Positions 20,130 to 30,512 of a stretch of DNA of 64,000 nucleotides are shown here, in pieces (position 1 is the stretch's first letter; every line of letters begins with the position of its first letter). The position numbers and the translations under genes were made by a program. Origin of the DNA: Actinomycetes bacterium (GTDB lineage Bacteria > Actinomycetota > Actinomycetes > DATJPE01). The stretch is from positions 1-64,000 of the forward strand of contig DATJPE010000093.1 in NCBI GenBank assembly GCA_035506535.1, in the 5' to 3' direction. Under the pieces are notes generated by a model. The model saw only the letters and a program-made list of their open reading frames with translations, was not told the origin of the DNA and made no database searches.

Positions 20130-21683
20130 ATGGCCGACCACTACGACGTCATCGTCATCGGGTCCGGGGCCGGCGGAGGGACGCTGGTGCACCGCCTCGC
20201 CCCATCGGGCACGAGGGTCCTGCTGCTCGAACGAGGCGACTGGCTGCCGCGTGAGATCCAGAACTGGGACGCGGATGCGGTCTTCGTCCAGAACCGCTAC
20301 GTCTCGGCGGACACGTGGTACGACGCGGAGGGGCGGTCCTTCCAACCGCAGGTGCATTACTACGTCGGTGGGTCGACCAAGCTCTACGGCGCGGCTCTCT
20401 ACCGGCTCCGGGAGAAGGACTTCGGCGAGCTGGTCCACCACGGGGGCACCTCCCCCGCGTGGCCCGTCGGATACGACGTGTTCGAGCCCTACTACACCCA
20501 GGCCGAGGCGCTCTACCAGGTCCACGGGGACCGCGGGGCCGACCCCACGGAGCCGCCCGCCAGCGGACCGTACCCGTTCCCGCCCGTGTCGCACGAACCG
20601 CGGATCCAGCAGCTCTTCGACGACATGACCAAGGCCGGGCTGCACCCGTTCCACTCGCCTTCGGGCATCATGCTCGACGAGGCGGACATGGCGATGAGCC
20701 CCTGTATCCGCTGTGCCACCTGCGATGGCTTCCCGTGCCTCGTCCACGCCAAGGCGGACTCTGACGTCATCGCGGTGCGCCCGGCGCTTCGCCACCCGAA
20801 TGTGACCCTGCTTCGCAACGCCCATGTCCATCGGCTGATCGCCGACTCCTCGGGGCATACGGTCACCGAGGTCGTCGCGAGCGTCGACGGGGAGGAGCAA
20901 CGGTTCAGCGCTTCCATCGTCGTGCTCTCGGCCGGCGCTGCGAACACGGCGAAGATCCTTCTCGCCAGCGCCGACGACAAGCACCCTCACGGGCTGGCGA
21001 ACGGCTCCGACCAGGTCGGGCGCAACTACGTCTTCCACAACAGCAGGGCGTTCCTCGCCATCTCCAAGGAGAAGAACGACACGCGTTTCCAGAAGACGCT
21101 GGGCGTGAACGACTTCTACTTCGGGGACGACGAGTTCGACTGGCCCATGGGGAACATCCAGATGGTGGGCAAGTCCTCGGCTCCCATGTACCGGGGCGAG
21201 AAGCCGGTTGAGGCGCACCTGGCACCGATGTTCGCCCTGGAAGACGTCGCCGAGCACGCCGTGGACTTCTGGCTCTCCGCGGAGGACCTCCCCCTCCCGG
21301 ACAACCGGGTGACGCTCAACGAGGACGGCGACATCGTCCTCGCGTACACCCCCAACAACAGAGAGCCGCTGGAACAGCTCTACCGCCGCGTGAAGAGCCG
21401 CCTCGACCACCTCGGCATGCATCCTGACCATCTCGTCCCGCGCGACGTCTATATGAAGAACGACATCCCGGTGGCCGGCTGCGCGCATCAGGCGGGGACG
21501 GCCCGGTTCGGCACGGATCCGGCCACCTCGGTCCTGGACGTCAACTGCAAGGCGCACGAGCTCGACAACCTGTATGCGGTCGACACCAGCTTCTTCCCGA
21601 GCATCGGCGCGGTGAACCCGGCCCTCACCGCCATCGCCAACGCGCTTCGCGTCGGAGACCACCTGATCGAGCGCCTGGGATGA
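20130..21683 (+). CDS. GMC family FAD oxidoreductase
   Basis: A 517-residue GMC-fold enzyme. The FAD motif GSGAGGGTLVHRLAP is at the start; GGSTKLYGAALYRLRE binds the flavin; GCAHQAGTARFGTDP and the final VNPALTAIANALRVGDHL hold the active-site and C-terminal signature. Mid-protein it carries a Cys cluster, CIRCATCDGFPC (about residues 193-204), seen in one branch of GMC dehydrogenases. The substrate is probably a sugar or alcohol, unproven. It lies 24 bases after ndh and likely belongs to the cydAB transcript. Confidence 0.87.
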   Translation: MADHYDVIVIGSGAGGGTLVHRLAPSGTRVLLLERGDWLPREIQNWDADAVFVQNRYVSADTWYDAEGRSFQPQVHYYVGGSTKLYGAALYRLREKDFGELVHHGGTSPAWPVGYDVFEPYYTQAEALYQVHGDRGADPTEPPASGPYPFPPVSHEPRIQQLFDDMTKAGLHPFHSPSGIMLDEADMAMSPCIRCATCDGFPCLVHAKADSDVIAVRPALRHPNVTLLRNAHVHRLIADSSGHTVTEVVASVDGEEQRFSASIVVLSAGAANTAKILLASADDKHPHGLANGSDQVGRNYVFHNSRAFLAISKEKNDTRFQKTLGVNDFYFGDDEFDWPMGNIQMVGKSSAPMYRGEKPVEAHLAPMFALEDVAEHAVDFWLSAEDLPLPDNRVTLNEDGDIVLAYTPNNREPLEQLYRRVKSRLDHLGMHPDHLVPRDVYMKNDIPVAGCAHQAGTARFGTDPATSVLDVNCKAHELDNLYAVDTSFFPSIGAVNPALTAIANALRVGDHLIERLG

Positions 21684-21852
21684 GGCCCGGCTCATGACGC
21701 TCCTCCGAGCACACCGACGGGACGCTCGGCGTTAGAAACTCGTCAGGATCACCCCCCGGGTCGTGAAGGGGGCGTGAATTCGAGGGGCGGGGTCCGGCTC
21801 CGGTAGTCGAATGGTCGTGCCGCCAGCCGGCGGCCATCGACGAGGAGCGGTT
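21684..21852. other. Intergenic region before the kdp block
   Basis: A 169-base gap without a gene. A weak hairpin (CCGAGC at 21705-21710 with GCTCGG at 21724-21729) follows the GMC gene and may end its transcript, though no T run follows. A GAGGAG ribosome site serves the next gene. I could not place a convincing promoter or KdpE box. Confidence 0.4.
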
Positions 21853-22254
21853 GTGTCAACCACGAACGAGGCCTCACGGCGCCTGAGCCGACGCGGACCC
21901 ATGCCCGCGGAGATCGAGCTGTCCATCGGGGCCCTGGCCGTGATCGCGGGTGCCCTGGTCGCGTCGACCGTCCCCCACGCCGAGGCGGTCACCCGGACCC
22001 TGGTGCTCGCCCTCGCGGTAGGGGTCTTCGCCTGGTGGGCGAACGACTGGCGACCCATTGCGGCCAGCGCGTGCCTGGCATTCCTCGTGGCCGATGGATT
22101 CCTCGTCGACCGCTATGGGAACCTCCAATGGCACGGTTGCGCTGACGCGCTGCGAGTGGTGGCCTTCTTCGTCGCGGCCGCAACCGGCTGGTGGGCCAGC
22201 GGAGGGCGTTGGGCCGATGAGACAGAACCTCTCGAGGAGGAGTCCGGTGAGTGA
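21853..22254 (+). CDS. Small polytopic membrane protein preceding kdp
   Basis: A 133-residue protein with four hydrophobic segments (about 20-40, 46-66, 71-90, 98-117) and an acidic C-terminal tail rich in Glu. The packing of short helices with little loop resembles the DUF4118 transmembrane domain found in KdpD, but I see no specific motif, so this is only a likeness. GTG 21853 has a GAGGAG site eight bases upstream; an ATG at 21811 lacks one. The stop overlaps the next small gene, tying it to the K+ pump operon. Confidence 0.6.
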   Translation: MSTTNEASRRLSRRGPMPAEIELSIGALAVIAGALVASTVPHAEAVTRTLVLALAVGVFAWWANDWRPIAASACLAFLVADGFLVDRYGNLQWHGCADALRVVAFFVAAATGWWASGGRWADETEPLEEESGE

Positions 22255-22330
22255 CGTCGTGTTCGTGGTCCTGACCGTCGTGCTGTTCGCCGCGATGGCG
22301 CTGCTGATCAAGGCACTGGAGCGGTTGTGA
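22247..22330 (+). CDS. 27-residue single-helix membrane peptide upstream of kdpF
   Basis: A tiny frame, GTG 22247 to TGA 22330, encodes [19 protein letters not shown] and a basic end (IKALERL): one hydrophobic helix with a charged C-terminus. It starts eight bases before the end of the preceding gene, with GAGGAGG upstream, and its stop overlaps the kdpF start (GTGA). It is the same size and shape as KdpF but is a separate, in-line cistron. Coupled translation on both sides supports a real gene; its role is unknown, perhaps a second stabilising peptide of the Kdp complex. Confidence 0.6.
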   Translation: MSDVVFVVLTVVLFAAMALLIKALERL

Positions 22331-22416
22331 GCGCCGCCAACGTCGTCGGGCTGGTCATCTCGGCCCTCGTCCTCGCCTTCCTCGTCTACGCCCTGCTGTT
22401 CCCCGAGAGGTTCTGA
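22327..22416 (+). CDS. kdpF: K+-transporting ATPase subunit KdpF
   Basis: A 29-residue single-span peptide. The start [20 protein letters not shown] and the end LFPERF match KdpF exactly in pattern. It stabilises the KdpFABC complex in the membrane. It begins in a GTGA overlap with the preceding micro-gene and its TGA overlaps the kdpA ATG by one base. Confidence 0.9.
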   Translation: MSAANVVGLVISALVLAFLVYALLFPERF

Positions 22417-24077
22417 TGTCCGACACCTGGGCGGGAGTGCTCTTCATCGGCACGCTCGTGCTCGCGCTGGCCCTCGCCTATCGACCGCTGGGCGACTACA
22501 TGTACCGCGTGATCAGTTCGAAACGTCATCTGCGCGTCGAGCGGCTCATCTATCGGCTCGTGGGCGTCGACGCGGACGGCGAGATGGCCTGGGGGACGTA
22601 CGCGCGAAGTGTCGTGGTCTTCTCGGCCCTCTCGGTCCTCTTCCTGTACGGCTTCGAACGCGTCCAGAACCACCTGTGGCTGTCGTTGGGATTCCCCGCG
22701 GTGCCAGGTCCGCTGGCGTGGAACACCGCCATCAGCTTCATCACCAACACGAACTGGCAGAACTACTCCGGCGAGTCGACGATGGGCCACCTGGTCCAGA
22801 TGGCCGGGCTGGCGGTCCAGAACTTCGTCTCGGCCGCCGTCGGGATCGCGGTGGCGGTGGCGCTCGTGCGCGGCTTCGCCCGCAAGCACACCGACCGACT
22901 GGGCAGCTTCTGGGTCGACCTCGTGCGGATCGTCCTGCGCATCCTGCTGCCGATCGCCTTCGTCGGTGCCATCGTCTTCGTCGCCGCTGGCATGGTGCAG
23001 AACCTGTCCTCAGGTACCGACGTGCACACCCTCGCCGGTGCCACGCAGCACATCACGGGCGGCCCGGTCGCCAGCCAGGAGATGATCAAGGAGCTCGGGA
23101 CCAACGGTGGCGGCTTCTACAACGTCAACAGCGCGCACCCGTTCGAGAACCCCACCGCCTGGACGAACTGGCTGGAGGTGTTCTTCCTGCTGGTCATCTC
23201 CTTCTCGCTCCCCCGCACCTTCGGACGGATGGTCGACGACAACCGGCAGGGCTACGCCATCGTCAGCGCGATGGCGATCATGGCGCTCGGCAGCGTGATC
23301 ACGATCAACGTCCTCCAGGGCGCCCACGCCGGAACTGCGCCGCAGTCGATCGGCGCCTCCTACGAGGGTGTGGAGACGCGGTTCGGCGTCCTGCAGTCCG
23401 CGACCTTCGCCAGCGCAACGACGCTGACGTCGACCGGGGCGGTGGACTCCTTCCACGACTCCTACACCGCGCTCGGAGGCGGCGTCCCGATCGCGAACAT
23501 GATGCTTGGCGAGGTCGCACCGGGTGGGACGGGATCGGGTCTGTACGGCATGCTCGTCCTGGCCGTGGTCACGGTCTTCGTCGCCGGCCTCATGGTCGGC
23601 CGGACGCCCGAGTACCTCGGCAAGAAGATCGGCTCGCGGGAGATGAAGTTCGCCTCCCTGTACTTCCTCACCACGCCTGCCGTCGTGTTGATCGGCACCG
23701 GGGTGGCGATGGCCATCCCGAAGGCACGGGCGTCCATGCTCAACCCCGGGGCGCACGGCCTGTCGGAGGTGCTGTACGCCTTCACCTCGGCCGGCAACAA
23801 CAACGGTTCGGCCTTCGCCGGGCTCACCGGGAACACGGACTTCTACAACGTCGCCCTCGGTCTCGCGATGGGGATCGGCCGCTTCTTGCCCATCCTCTTC
23901 GCCCTGGGTCTGGCCGGCTCGCTGGCCAGGCAGCGCAAGGTCCCCGCGTCCGACGGGACGTTGCCGACCCACGGCCCCCTCTTCGTCGGGATGCTCGTCG
24001 GAGTGACGCTGATCCTCATCGCTTTGACGTACCTGCCCGCACTCGCCCTCGGCCCGCTCGCGGAAGGCGTGCACTGA
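22416..24077 (+). CDS. kdpA: K+-transporting ATPase subunit KdpA
   Basis: K+-selective channel-like subunit, 553 residues, about ten membrane segments. The four filter-like repeats are visible, including [28 protein letters not shown], and [13 protein letters not shown]. It begins with a TGATG overlap with kdpF and ends with one to kdpB. Length and motifs are standard. Confidence 0.97.
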   Translation: MSDTWAGVLFIGTLVLALALAYRPLGDYMYRVISSKRHLRVERLIYRLVGVDADGEMAWGTYARSVVVFSALSVLFLYGFERVQNHLWLSLGFPAVPGPLAWNTAISFITNTNWQNYSGESTMGHLVQMAGLAVQNFVSAAVGIAVAVALVRGFARKHTDRLGSFWVDLVRIVLRILLPIAFVGAIVFVAAGMVQNLSSGTDVHTLAGATQHITGGPVASQEMIKELGTNGGGFYNVNSAHPFENPTAWTNWLEVFFLLVISFSLPRTFGRMVDDNRQGYAIVSAMAIMALGSVITINVLQGAHAGTAPQSIGASYEGVETRFGVLQSATFASATTLTSTGAVDSFHDSYTALGGGVPIANMMLGEVAPGGTGSGLYGMLVLAVVTVFVAGLMVGRTPEYLGKKIGSREMKFASLYFLTTPAVVLIGTGVAMAIPKARASMLNPGAHGLSEVLYAFTSAGNNNGSAFAGLTGNTDFYNVALGLAMGIGRFLPILFALGLAGSLARQRKVPASDGTLPTHGPLFVGMLVGVTLILIALTYLPALALGPLAEGVH

Positions 24078-26236
24078 TGAGCACCTCCAGCCCGACCCTC
24101 CAGCCCGGCTCCGAGACGCGCCGCGTCGGCGGGGGTCTGCTCGACCCCACGATGCTGCTGCGCTCGACACCGGCCGCCGCGAGGAAGCTCAACCCGTTCA
24201 CACTGTGGCGCAACCCGGTCATGCTCATCGTGGAGATCGGCTCGGTGTTCACCACCGTGCTGGCGATCTCGGAACCGACCGTCTTCGCCTGGCTCACCAC
24301 GATCTGGCTCTGGCTCACGGTCATCTTCGCCAACCTCGCCGAAGCCGTCGCCGAGGGGCGGGGCAAGGCACAGGCGGACACCTTGCGGCGCGCCAAGCGG
24401 GACACGATGGCGCGCCGGGTCACCGGCTGGCGCCCGGGGGCTCGACCGGAGGAGCTCGTCGAGACCTCGGTGGCTGCCGGCCAGCTCCAGCTCGGCGACG
24501 TGGTCGTCGTCGAGGCGGGACAGGTCATCCCCGGCGACGGCGACGTCGTCGAGGGCATCGCGAGCGTGGACGAGTCGGCGATCACGGGCGAGTCGGCCCC
24601 GGTCATCCGCGAGTCCGGTGGCGACCGCAGCGCGGTCACGGGTGGCACCAAGGTGCTCTCCGACCGGATCGTCGTGAAGATCACCCAGGAGCCTGGGCAG
24701 AGCTTCATGGACCGGATGATCGCCCTGGTCGAGGGAGCGAACCGGCAGAAGACCCCGAACGAGATCGCACTCAACATCCTGTTGGCCGCATTGACCATCA
24801 TCTTCCTGCTGGCCGTCGTGACCCTCCAGCCGCTCGCGATCTACTCCAAGGGCGTGCAGGCCTTCGCTCCGAACACGCAGGCGCTGAACTCGAACGGCAT
24901 CACCGGGATCGTCATGGTGTCGCTGCTCGTCTGCCTCATCCCGACGACGATCGGAGCGCTCCTCTCGGCCATCGGCATCGCCGGCATGGACCGCCTCGTG
25001 CAGCGCAACGTGCTCGCGATGAGCGGCCGCGCCGTCGAGGCCGCGGGAGACGTCAACACCCTCCTGCTCGACAAGACCGGCACCATCACGCTCGGGAACC
25101 GGCAGGCGTCGGAGTTCATCCCCGTCGGGGAGGTCGACGAGGCGGACCTGGCCGACGCCGCACAGCTGTCGAGCCTCGCGGACGAGACGCCGGAGGGCCG
25201 CTCGATCGTGGTCTACGCCAAGCAGCAGTACGCACTGAGGGAGCGCCACCCCGGGGAGCTGGCTCACGCCACCTGGGTGCCCTTCACGGCGCAGACCCGG
25301 ATGTCCGGGGTCGACCTGGCCGACGACGGAGTGCCGGCCCGGGAGCTGCGCAAGGGAGCCGCTTCCGCGGTCGCCGAGTGGGTGCGCTCGAGCGGTGGCG
25401 ACGTACCCGCTGAGACCGGTCAGGTCGTCGATGGGATCTCGGCCTCCGGCGGCACCCCCCTGGTCGTCGGTGAGCGCACCGCGGACGGGGCCCGCGTCCT
25501 GGGCGTCATCCACCTCAAGGACGTCGTGAAGGCCGGCATGCGGCAGCGCTTCGACGAGATGCGCCGCATGGGCATCCGCACGGTGATGATCACCGGCGAC
25601 AACCCGCTCACCGCGCGCGCGATTGCGGAGGAAGCGGGCGTCGACGACTTCCTCGCCGAGGCGACGCCCGAGGACAAGCTCGCCCTGATCCGTCGGGAGC
25701 AGGAGGGCGGGAAGCTCGTCGCGATGACCGGCGACGGGACGAACGACGCACCCGCGCTGGCACAGGCCGACGTCGGGGTCGCGATGAACACCGGTACGTC
25801 GGCCGCCAAGGAGGCCGGCAACATGGTCGACCTCGACTCGGACCCGACCAAGCTGATCGAGGTCGTGGAGATCGGCAAGCAGCTGCTCATCACGCGCGGC
25901 GCGCTGACGACCTTCTCGATCGCGAACGACATCGCGAAGTACTTCGCGATCATCCCGGCGATGTTCGCCGCCATCTACCCAGGTCTCGACAGGCTCAACA
26001 TCATGCACTTGCACAGTCCGACGTCGGCGATCCTGTCGGCGGTCATCTTCAACGCCCTGGTCATCGTCGCGCTCATCCCGCTGGCGCTGAGGGGGGTCCG
26101 CTACACACCGAGCAGCGCGGCGGCGATGTTGCGACGCAACCTGCTCGTGTACGGCCTCGGCGGGATCATCGTTCCGTTCATCGGGATCAAGGCCATCGAC
26201 CTGATCGTCCAGTACATCCCAGGGATCTCATCATGA
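24077..26236 (+). CDS. kdpB: K+-transporting P-type ATPase subunit KdpB
   Basis: Catalytic P-type ATPase, 719 residues. The phosphorylation site is DKTGTIT with the Asp at residue 332; TGES in the actuator domain, the nucleotide-binding [10 protein letters not shown] and the hinge [18 protein letters not shown] are intact. KdpB carries out ATP-driven K+ transport with KdpA. It overlaps kdpA by one base and kdpC by four. Confidence 0.97.
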   Translation: MSTSSPTLQPGSETRRVGGGLLDPTMLLRSTPAAARKLNPFTLWRNPVMLIVEIGSVFTTVLAISEPTVFAWLTTIWLWLTVIFANLAEAVAEGRGKAQADTLRRAKRDTMARRVTGWRPGARPEELVETSVAAGQLQLGDVVVVEAGQVIPGDGDVVEGIASVDESAITGESAPVIRESGGDRSAVTGGTKVLSDRIVVKITQEPGQSFMDRMIALVEGANRQKTPNEIALNILLAALTIIFLLAVVTLQPLAIYSKGVQAFAPNTQALNSNGITGIVMVSLLVCLIPTTIGALLSAIGIAGMDRLVQRNVLAMSGRAVEAAGDVNTLLLDKTGTITLGNRQASEFIPVGEVDEADLADAAQLSSLADETPEGRSIVVYAKQQYALRERHPGELAHATWVPFTAQTRMSGVDLADDGVPARELRKGAASAVAEWVRSSGGDVPAETGQVVDGISASGGTPLVVGERTADGARVLGVIHLKDVVKAGMRQRFDEMRRMGIRTVMITGDNPLTARAIAEEAGVDDFLAEATPEDKLALIRREQEGGKLVAMTGDGTNDAPALAQADVGVAMNTGTSAAKEAGNMVDLDSDPTKLIEVVEIGKQLLITRGALTTFSIANDIAKYFAIIPAMFAAIYPGLDRLNIMHLHSPTSAILSAVIFNALVIVALIPLALRGVRYTPSSAAAMLRRNLLVYGLGGIIVPFIGIKAIDLIVQYIPGISS

Positions 26237-27120
26237 GCGCCCGCACTGTCGCCACGAGGGTATGGGCGGCCTTCCGGGTACTGCTCGTGCTCACCGTCGT
26301 GTGCGGCTTCATCTACCCGCTGGCGGTCCTCGCGGTCGCCCAGCTGCCGGGACTGCGGCACCACGCGGCCGGATCGCTGGTGACGGTGGACGGCAAGACG
26401 GTGGGCAGCGCGTTGATCGGGCAGGCGTACACCGATGCCAAGGGCAACCCGCTGGTCCAGTACTTCCAGTCCCGTCCTTCTGCCGCGGGAGCCGGCTACG
26501 ACCCCGACGCCACCTCCGCGTCCAACCTGGGGCCGGAGAACATCGTCGACACCCTCGCGAACCCCGCGGACGCGAGCGACACCGGGAAGCAGAGCCTGCT
26601 CACGCAGGTGTGCAGCCGGAGCAAGGCCATCGGTGCCCTGGAGGATGTGGACGGCCGACGGCCGTACTGCACGGACAGCGGAGTCGGCGCGGTCCTCGGC
26701 GTGTTCTTCCGTGACGGCGACACCGGGCCGGTCACGCGTGTCGTAAGCCTCAACCAGGAGTGCCCGGCGGTGCCGTTCCTCGCCACCTACCGGGGGGTCC
26801 GCGTCGAGTGCGCCCGCTACGGCCAGGACTACTCGAAGGCCGTCATCACGCCGATCCGCGGAGACGCTCCGGCGCATCCCGCCGTGCCGGCGGACGCCGT
26901 GACCGCGAGCGGGAGCGGCCTCGACCCGAACATCAGCCTGGCCTACGCGGACCTGCAGATCCCCCGCGTTGCGAAGGCGCGCGGGGTCACGGTCGAGCAG
27001 GTCGCCGCTCTCGTGCGCCAACACGAGAAGGGACGCGCGCTTGGCTTCCTGGGCGAGCCGGTCGTGGACGTGCTCGCGCTCAACATCGCGCTCGACCAGA
27101 CCTACCCCTACCACCACTGA
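26233..27120 (+). CDS. kdpC: K+-transporting ATPase subunit KdpC, with a large Cys-bearing insertion
   Basis: The 295-residue chain has the one N-terminal membrane helix, the [11 protein letters not shown] and [15 protein letters not shown] blocks and the C-terminal [28 protein letters not shown] of KdpC. Between them (about residues 107-210) is an extra outer-side segment of roughly 100 residues compared with the 190-residue E. coli protein. It holds four Cys (127, 146, 177, 193), enough for two disulfides. The rest is standard. It is followed by 33 bases before kdpD. Confidence 0.93.
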   Translation: MSARTVATRVWAAFRVLLVLTVVCGFIYPLAVLAVAQLPGLRHHAAGSLVTVDGKTVGSALIGQAYTDAKGNPLVQYFQSRPSAAGAGYDPDATSASNLGPENIVDTLANPADASDTGKQSLLTQVCSRSKAIGALEDVDGRRPYCTDSGVGAVLGVFFRDGDTGPVTRVVSLNQECPAVPFLATYRGVRVECARYGQDYSKAVITPIRGDAPAHPAVPADAVTASGSGLDPNISLAYADLQIPRVAKARGVTVEQVAALVRQHEKGRALGFLGEPVVDVLALNIALDQTYPYHH

Positions 27121-27153
27121 TCCAGCAAGCACTGACAGACGACGGAGCCGCGC

Positions 27154-29784
27154 ATGTCCAAGGGACGGCTGAGGGTCTACCTCGGCGCGGCGCCCGGCGT
27201 CGGCAAGACGTACAAGATGCTCGAGGAGGGCCATCGTCGCAGGGACCGGGGGACCGACGTCGTCGTCGGTTTCGTGGAGTCGCACGGTCGCAAGCAGACT
27301 TCGGCCCTCGTCGACGGGCTGGAGGTGGTCCCCAGGCGGACGATCAACTACCGAGGCGCGTCGTTCACCGAGATGGACGTCGACGCCGTCATCGCCCGTC
27401 GCCCGGAGGTCGTCCTCGTCGACGAGCTCGCGCACACGAACGTACCGGGGTCGCGCAACGCGAAGCGCTGGCAGGACGTCGAGCAGCTCGTCGAGGCGGG
27501 CCTCACGGTCATCACCACGGTGAACATCCAGCACCTGGAGTCCATCAACGACGTCGTGCTGGACATCACCGGTGTCCCCCAGCGCGAGACCGTGCCAGAC
27601 GAGATCGTCCGCGCTGCCGAGCAGATCGAGCTCGTGGACATGACCCCGGAGGCGCTGCGCCGACGGATGGCGCACGGGAACGTCTACCCACCGGAGAAGG
27701 TCGACGCCGCGCTCTCCAACTACTTCCGCGTCGGGAACCTGACCGCGCTGCGCGAGCTGGCCCTGCTGTGGCTGGCCGACAAGGTCGACGACCAGCTCGA
27801 CCGCTATCGCGCCGAGCACCAGATCTCCCGGCCGTGGGAGACGAGGGAACGGGTCGTCCTCGGGCTGACGGGTGGCCCCGAGGGCGACACCCTGATCCGG
27901 CGTGCGGCACGCATCGCTGCGCGGACCAAGGGCGCCGACCTCCTGGCCGTGCACGTCGCACGTGGCGACGGGCTGTCCGGAGCCAGCCCTGCGCACCTCG
28001 CCAGGCAGCGCACCCTCGTGGAGGACATCGGCGGTACCTATCACCAGGTGGTTGGCGACGACGTTCCCACCGCCCTGCTGGACTTCGCGCGGGGCGTCAA
28101 CGCCACCCAGCTCGTCCTGGGGACCAGTCGACGGTCGGCGTTGCGGCGCCTCTTCTCACCCGGGGTCGGGCTGACCACGACCAGCCTCTCCGGACCCATC
28201 GACGTGCATCTGGTCACCCACGAGGAGGCCGGGCGTGGCGGCTTGCACGGGATCAGCGCGGGAGCCAGCGGCTGGCGTCGACAGGCGGTCGGCTTCCTCG
28301 TCGCCGCCGTGGGACTGCCGCTCCTGACGGTGGTCCTCGCGAACGCCCGCGACCAGCTCTCCCTCGCCAGCGACATCCTGCTCTATCTGGCGATGGTCGT
28401 CGTCGTGGCGCTGGTCGGCGGGCTGTACCCGGCCCTTGCCGCCGCGGTCATCGCCTCCCTGCTCCTCAACTACTACTTCACCCCGCCGCTGTACCAGTTC
28501 ACCATCGCCGAGCATGACAACGTGCTCGCCCTCGGCGTCTTCCTGGCGGTCGGGGCGGTGGTGAGCCTCGCCGTCGACCGGGCCGCTCGGCGCACCAAGG
28601 AGGCGGCGCTCGCGAGCGCCGAGGCGGAGACCCTGTCCACCTTGGCCGGCAGCGTCCTGCGGGGCTCACGTCCGCTGCCGGCGCTGCTGGACCAGCTGCG
28701 CGAGGCGTTCGGGTTCACCGGGGTGACCCTCCTCGAGCGCCGCCCCGGGTCGGTGGCCGGACCGGACCTCATGCACAGCACGGAGGCCTGGAACGTGGCA
28801 GCCGCCGTCGGCAACCGTCCCAGCGCGACGCCGGCCGATGGGGACGCCGACATCCGGGTCGACGACGAGTTCTGCCTCGTCCTGACCGGGCACCAGCCGG
28901 CCGCGCGCGACCGGCGGGTCCTCGAAGCCTCCGCGGCGCAGGCCGCGGTCGCCCGCCGGCAGGAACGTCTCGCCGAGGTGGCAGCCACGGCGGACACGCT
29001 GTCCCAGGTCGACCAGCTGCGCACGGCGCTGCTCAGCGCGGTCAGCCACGACCTCCGGACGCCGCTCGCGTCGGCGAAGATCGCCGTGGGAGGGCTGCGC
29101 AGCAGCGATGTCGAGTTCAGCGACGAGGACCGGGCGGCCCTGCTGGAGACGGTCGAGGACTCCCTCGACCGGCTGAGCCGGCTCGTCGAGAACCTGCTCG
29201 ACATGAGCCGGTTGCAAGCCGGCGTCCTGGGGGTGTCAGCCCAGCCGATGAGCGTGGCGGAAGCGGTGTCCGCGGCCCTGGACGACCTCGGGGCCGCCGC
29301 GCGCAGGGCGGAGGTCGACATCCCCGCCGGCCTCCCCGAGGTCCGTGGCGACCCGGCGCTCGTGGAGCGGATCCTGGTCAACCTGCTGGCGAACGCCCTG
29401 CAGTACAGCCCCTCGGGCCACCCTCCGTTGATCATGGTCAGCAGCCACGCGGGGCACGTCGAGACGCGGATCATCGACCACGGACCGGGGATCCCGGTGG
29501 CCGACTGGGACCGCGTGTTCCTGCCCTTCCAGCGCCTCGGGGACCGCGACAACGACACGGGCGTGGGCCTGGGACTCGCGCTCTCCCGCGGCCTGGCCGA
29601 GGCGATGGGAGGCAGCCTCACCCCGGACCAGACCCCGGGCGGCGGCCTGACCATGACCTTGCGCCTTCGGGCGGCGCAGGTACCGGACGAGCTCGACGAG
29701 GAGGTCCCGGTCGAGGCCCAGGACGCCAGCCCGGTGATCCTCGAACGGCTGGACCACTGGCACGACCACCGGAACCCCCGATGA
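27154..29784 (+). CDS. kdpD: Osmosensitive K+ channel sensor histidine kinase KdpD
   Basis: An 876-residue sensor. N-terminal KdpD domain with Walker A GAAPGVGKT (11-19), then a UspA-like domain (about 230-360), four membrane helices of the DUF4118 type (about 375-480), a GAF-like linker, the dimerisation helix SAVSHDLRTPLASAK with phospho-His 632, and a HATPase domain ending in the GVGLGLALSRGLAEAMGG G2 region. It senses low K+/osmotic state and phosphorylates KdpE. The stop overlaps kdpE by four bases. Confidence 0.96.
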   Translation: MSKGRLRVYLGAAPGVGKTYKMLEEGHRRRDRGTDVVVGFVESHGRKQTSALVDGLEVVPRRTINYRGASFTEMDVDAVIARRPEVVLVDELAHTNVPGSRNAKRWQDVEQLVEAGLTVITTVNIQHLESINDVVLDITGVPQRETVPDEIVRAAEQIELVDMTPEALRRRMAHGNVYPPEKVDAALSNYFRVGNLTALRELALLWLADKVDDQLDRYRAEHQISRPWETRERVVLGLTGGPEGDTLIRRAARIAARTKGADLLAVHVARGDGLSGASPAHLARQRTLVEDIGGTYHQVVGDDVPTALLDFARGVNATQLVLGTSRRSALRRLFSPGVGLTTTSLSGPIDVHLVTHEEAGRGGLHGISAGASGWRRQAVGFLVAAVGLPLLTVVLANARDQLSLASDILLYLAMVVVVALVGGLYPALAAAVIASLLLNYYFTPPLYQFTIAEHDNVLALGVFLAVGAVVSLAVDRAARRTKEAALASAEAETLSTLAGSVLRGSRPLPALLDQLREAFGFTGVTLLERRPGSVAGPDLMHSTEAWNVAAAVGNRPSATPADGDADIRVDDEFCLVLTGHQPAARDRRVLEASAAQAAVARRQERLAEVAATADTLSQVDQLRTALLSAVSHDLRTPLASAKIAVGGLRSSDVEFSDEDRAALLETVEDSLDRLSRLVENLLDMSRLQAGVLGVSAQPMSVAEAVSAALDDLGAAARRAEVDIPAGLPEVRGDPALVERILVNLLANALQYSPSGHPPLIMVSSHAGHVETRIIDHGPGIPVADWDRVFLPFQRLGDRDNDTGVGLGLALSRGLAEAMGGSLTPDQTPGGGLTMTLRLRAAQVPDELDEEVPVEAQDASPVILERLDHWHDHRNPR

Positions 29785-30467
29785 CCAGGGTGCTGCTGGT
29801 CGAGGACGAGCCGCAGATCCTGCGCGCGTTGCGCATCACGCTGCAGGCGCGCCGCTACGACGTGTCGGTCGCCACCGACGGCTCCTCCGCGCTGAGCGCT
29901 GCGTCCCGTTCGCAGCACGACCTGGTCGTCCTCGACCTCGGTCTCCCGGACCTGGACGGTGTCGACCTGATCCGCAGACTCCGGACCCGCAGCGCCGTGC
30001 CGATCGTCGTCCTCTCCGGCCGCGCCACGAGCCACGACAAGGTGGACGCGCTCGACGCCGGAGCCGACGACTACGTGACGAAGCCGTTCAGCGTCGATGA
30101 GCTGCTGGCCCGCATCCGAGCAGTGACGCGGCGGCGACCCCGCCCCGAGGAGGGGCTCGCCCCCGTCGAGATCGGCCACTATCGCGTCGACTTCGCCTCC
30201 CGCACGGTGAGCTGCACGGACGCGACGATGCCGGACGTGAGACTCACACCGACCGAGTGGGAGCTGCTCGGTGCTCTTGCGCGGACCCCGGGCCGGCTCG
30301 TGTCGCAACGCGAGCTCCTGCGCACCGTGTGGGGACCCGGGAACGTGGCGGAGACCCACTACCTGCGCCAGTACATGGCGCGGCTGCGAACCAAGCTCGA
30401 GGAGGACCCGGCCCGCCCTCGACATCTGGTCACCGAGGCCGGCATGGGGTACCGCTTCCTGCCCTGA
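29781..30467 (+). CDS. kdpE: KDP operon response regulator KdpE
   Basis: OmpR-type regulator, 228 residues. The receiver has acidic pocket residues VEDEP, the phospho-acceptor Asp 52 in LDLGLPDLDG and the KPF block; the C-terminal winged helix shows LTPTEWELLGAL and VAETHYLRQYMARLRTKLE. It should bind the kdp promoter when phosphorylated by KdpD. Being downstream of kdpFABC, kdpDE may be read from the same transcript and so be self-reinforcing. Confidence 0.95.
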   Translation: MTRVLLVEDEPQILRALRITLQARRYDVSVATDGSSALSAASRSQHDLVVLDLGLPDLDGVDLIRRLRTRSAVPIVVLSGRATSHDKVDALDAGADDYVTKPFSVDELLARIRAVTRRRPRPEEGLAPVEIGHYRVDFASRTVSCTDATMPDVRLTPTEWELLGALARTPGRLVSQRELLRTVWGPGNVAETHYLRQYMARLRTKLEEDPARPRHLVTEAGMGYRFLP

Positions 30468-30512
30468 CAACCGCCATCATGGGCGGTCGTCGGAACCAGC
30501 GCAGGAGGGTCC

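Noticed and set aside
18720-21695. 991-codon minus-strand frame opposite ndh and the GMC gene
   Set aside because: Antisense shadow typical of high-GC DNA; the plus strand carries full enzyme motifs and the minus product has none.
22676-26236. A single 1186-codon plus-strand frame
   Set aside because: Its first part is an out-of-frame shadow of kdpA (Arg-rich, no motifs) that happens to run on into the real kdpB frame at 24077.
30470-30487. Hairpin between kdpE and SulP as terminator
   Set aside because: Six-base stem without T run; too weak to call.
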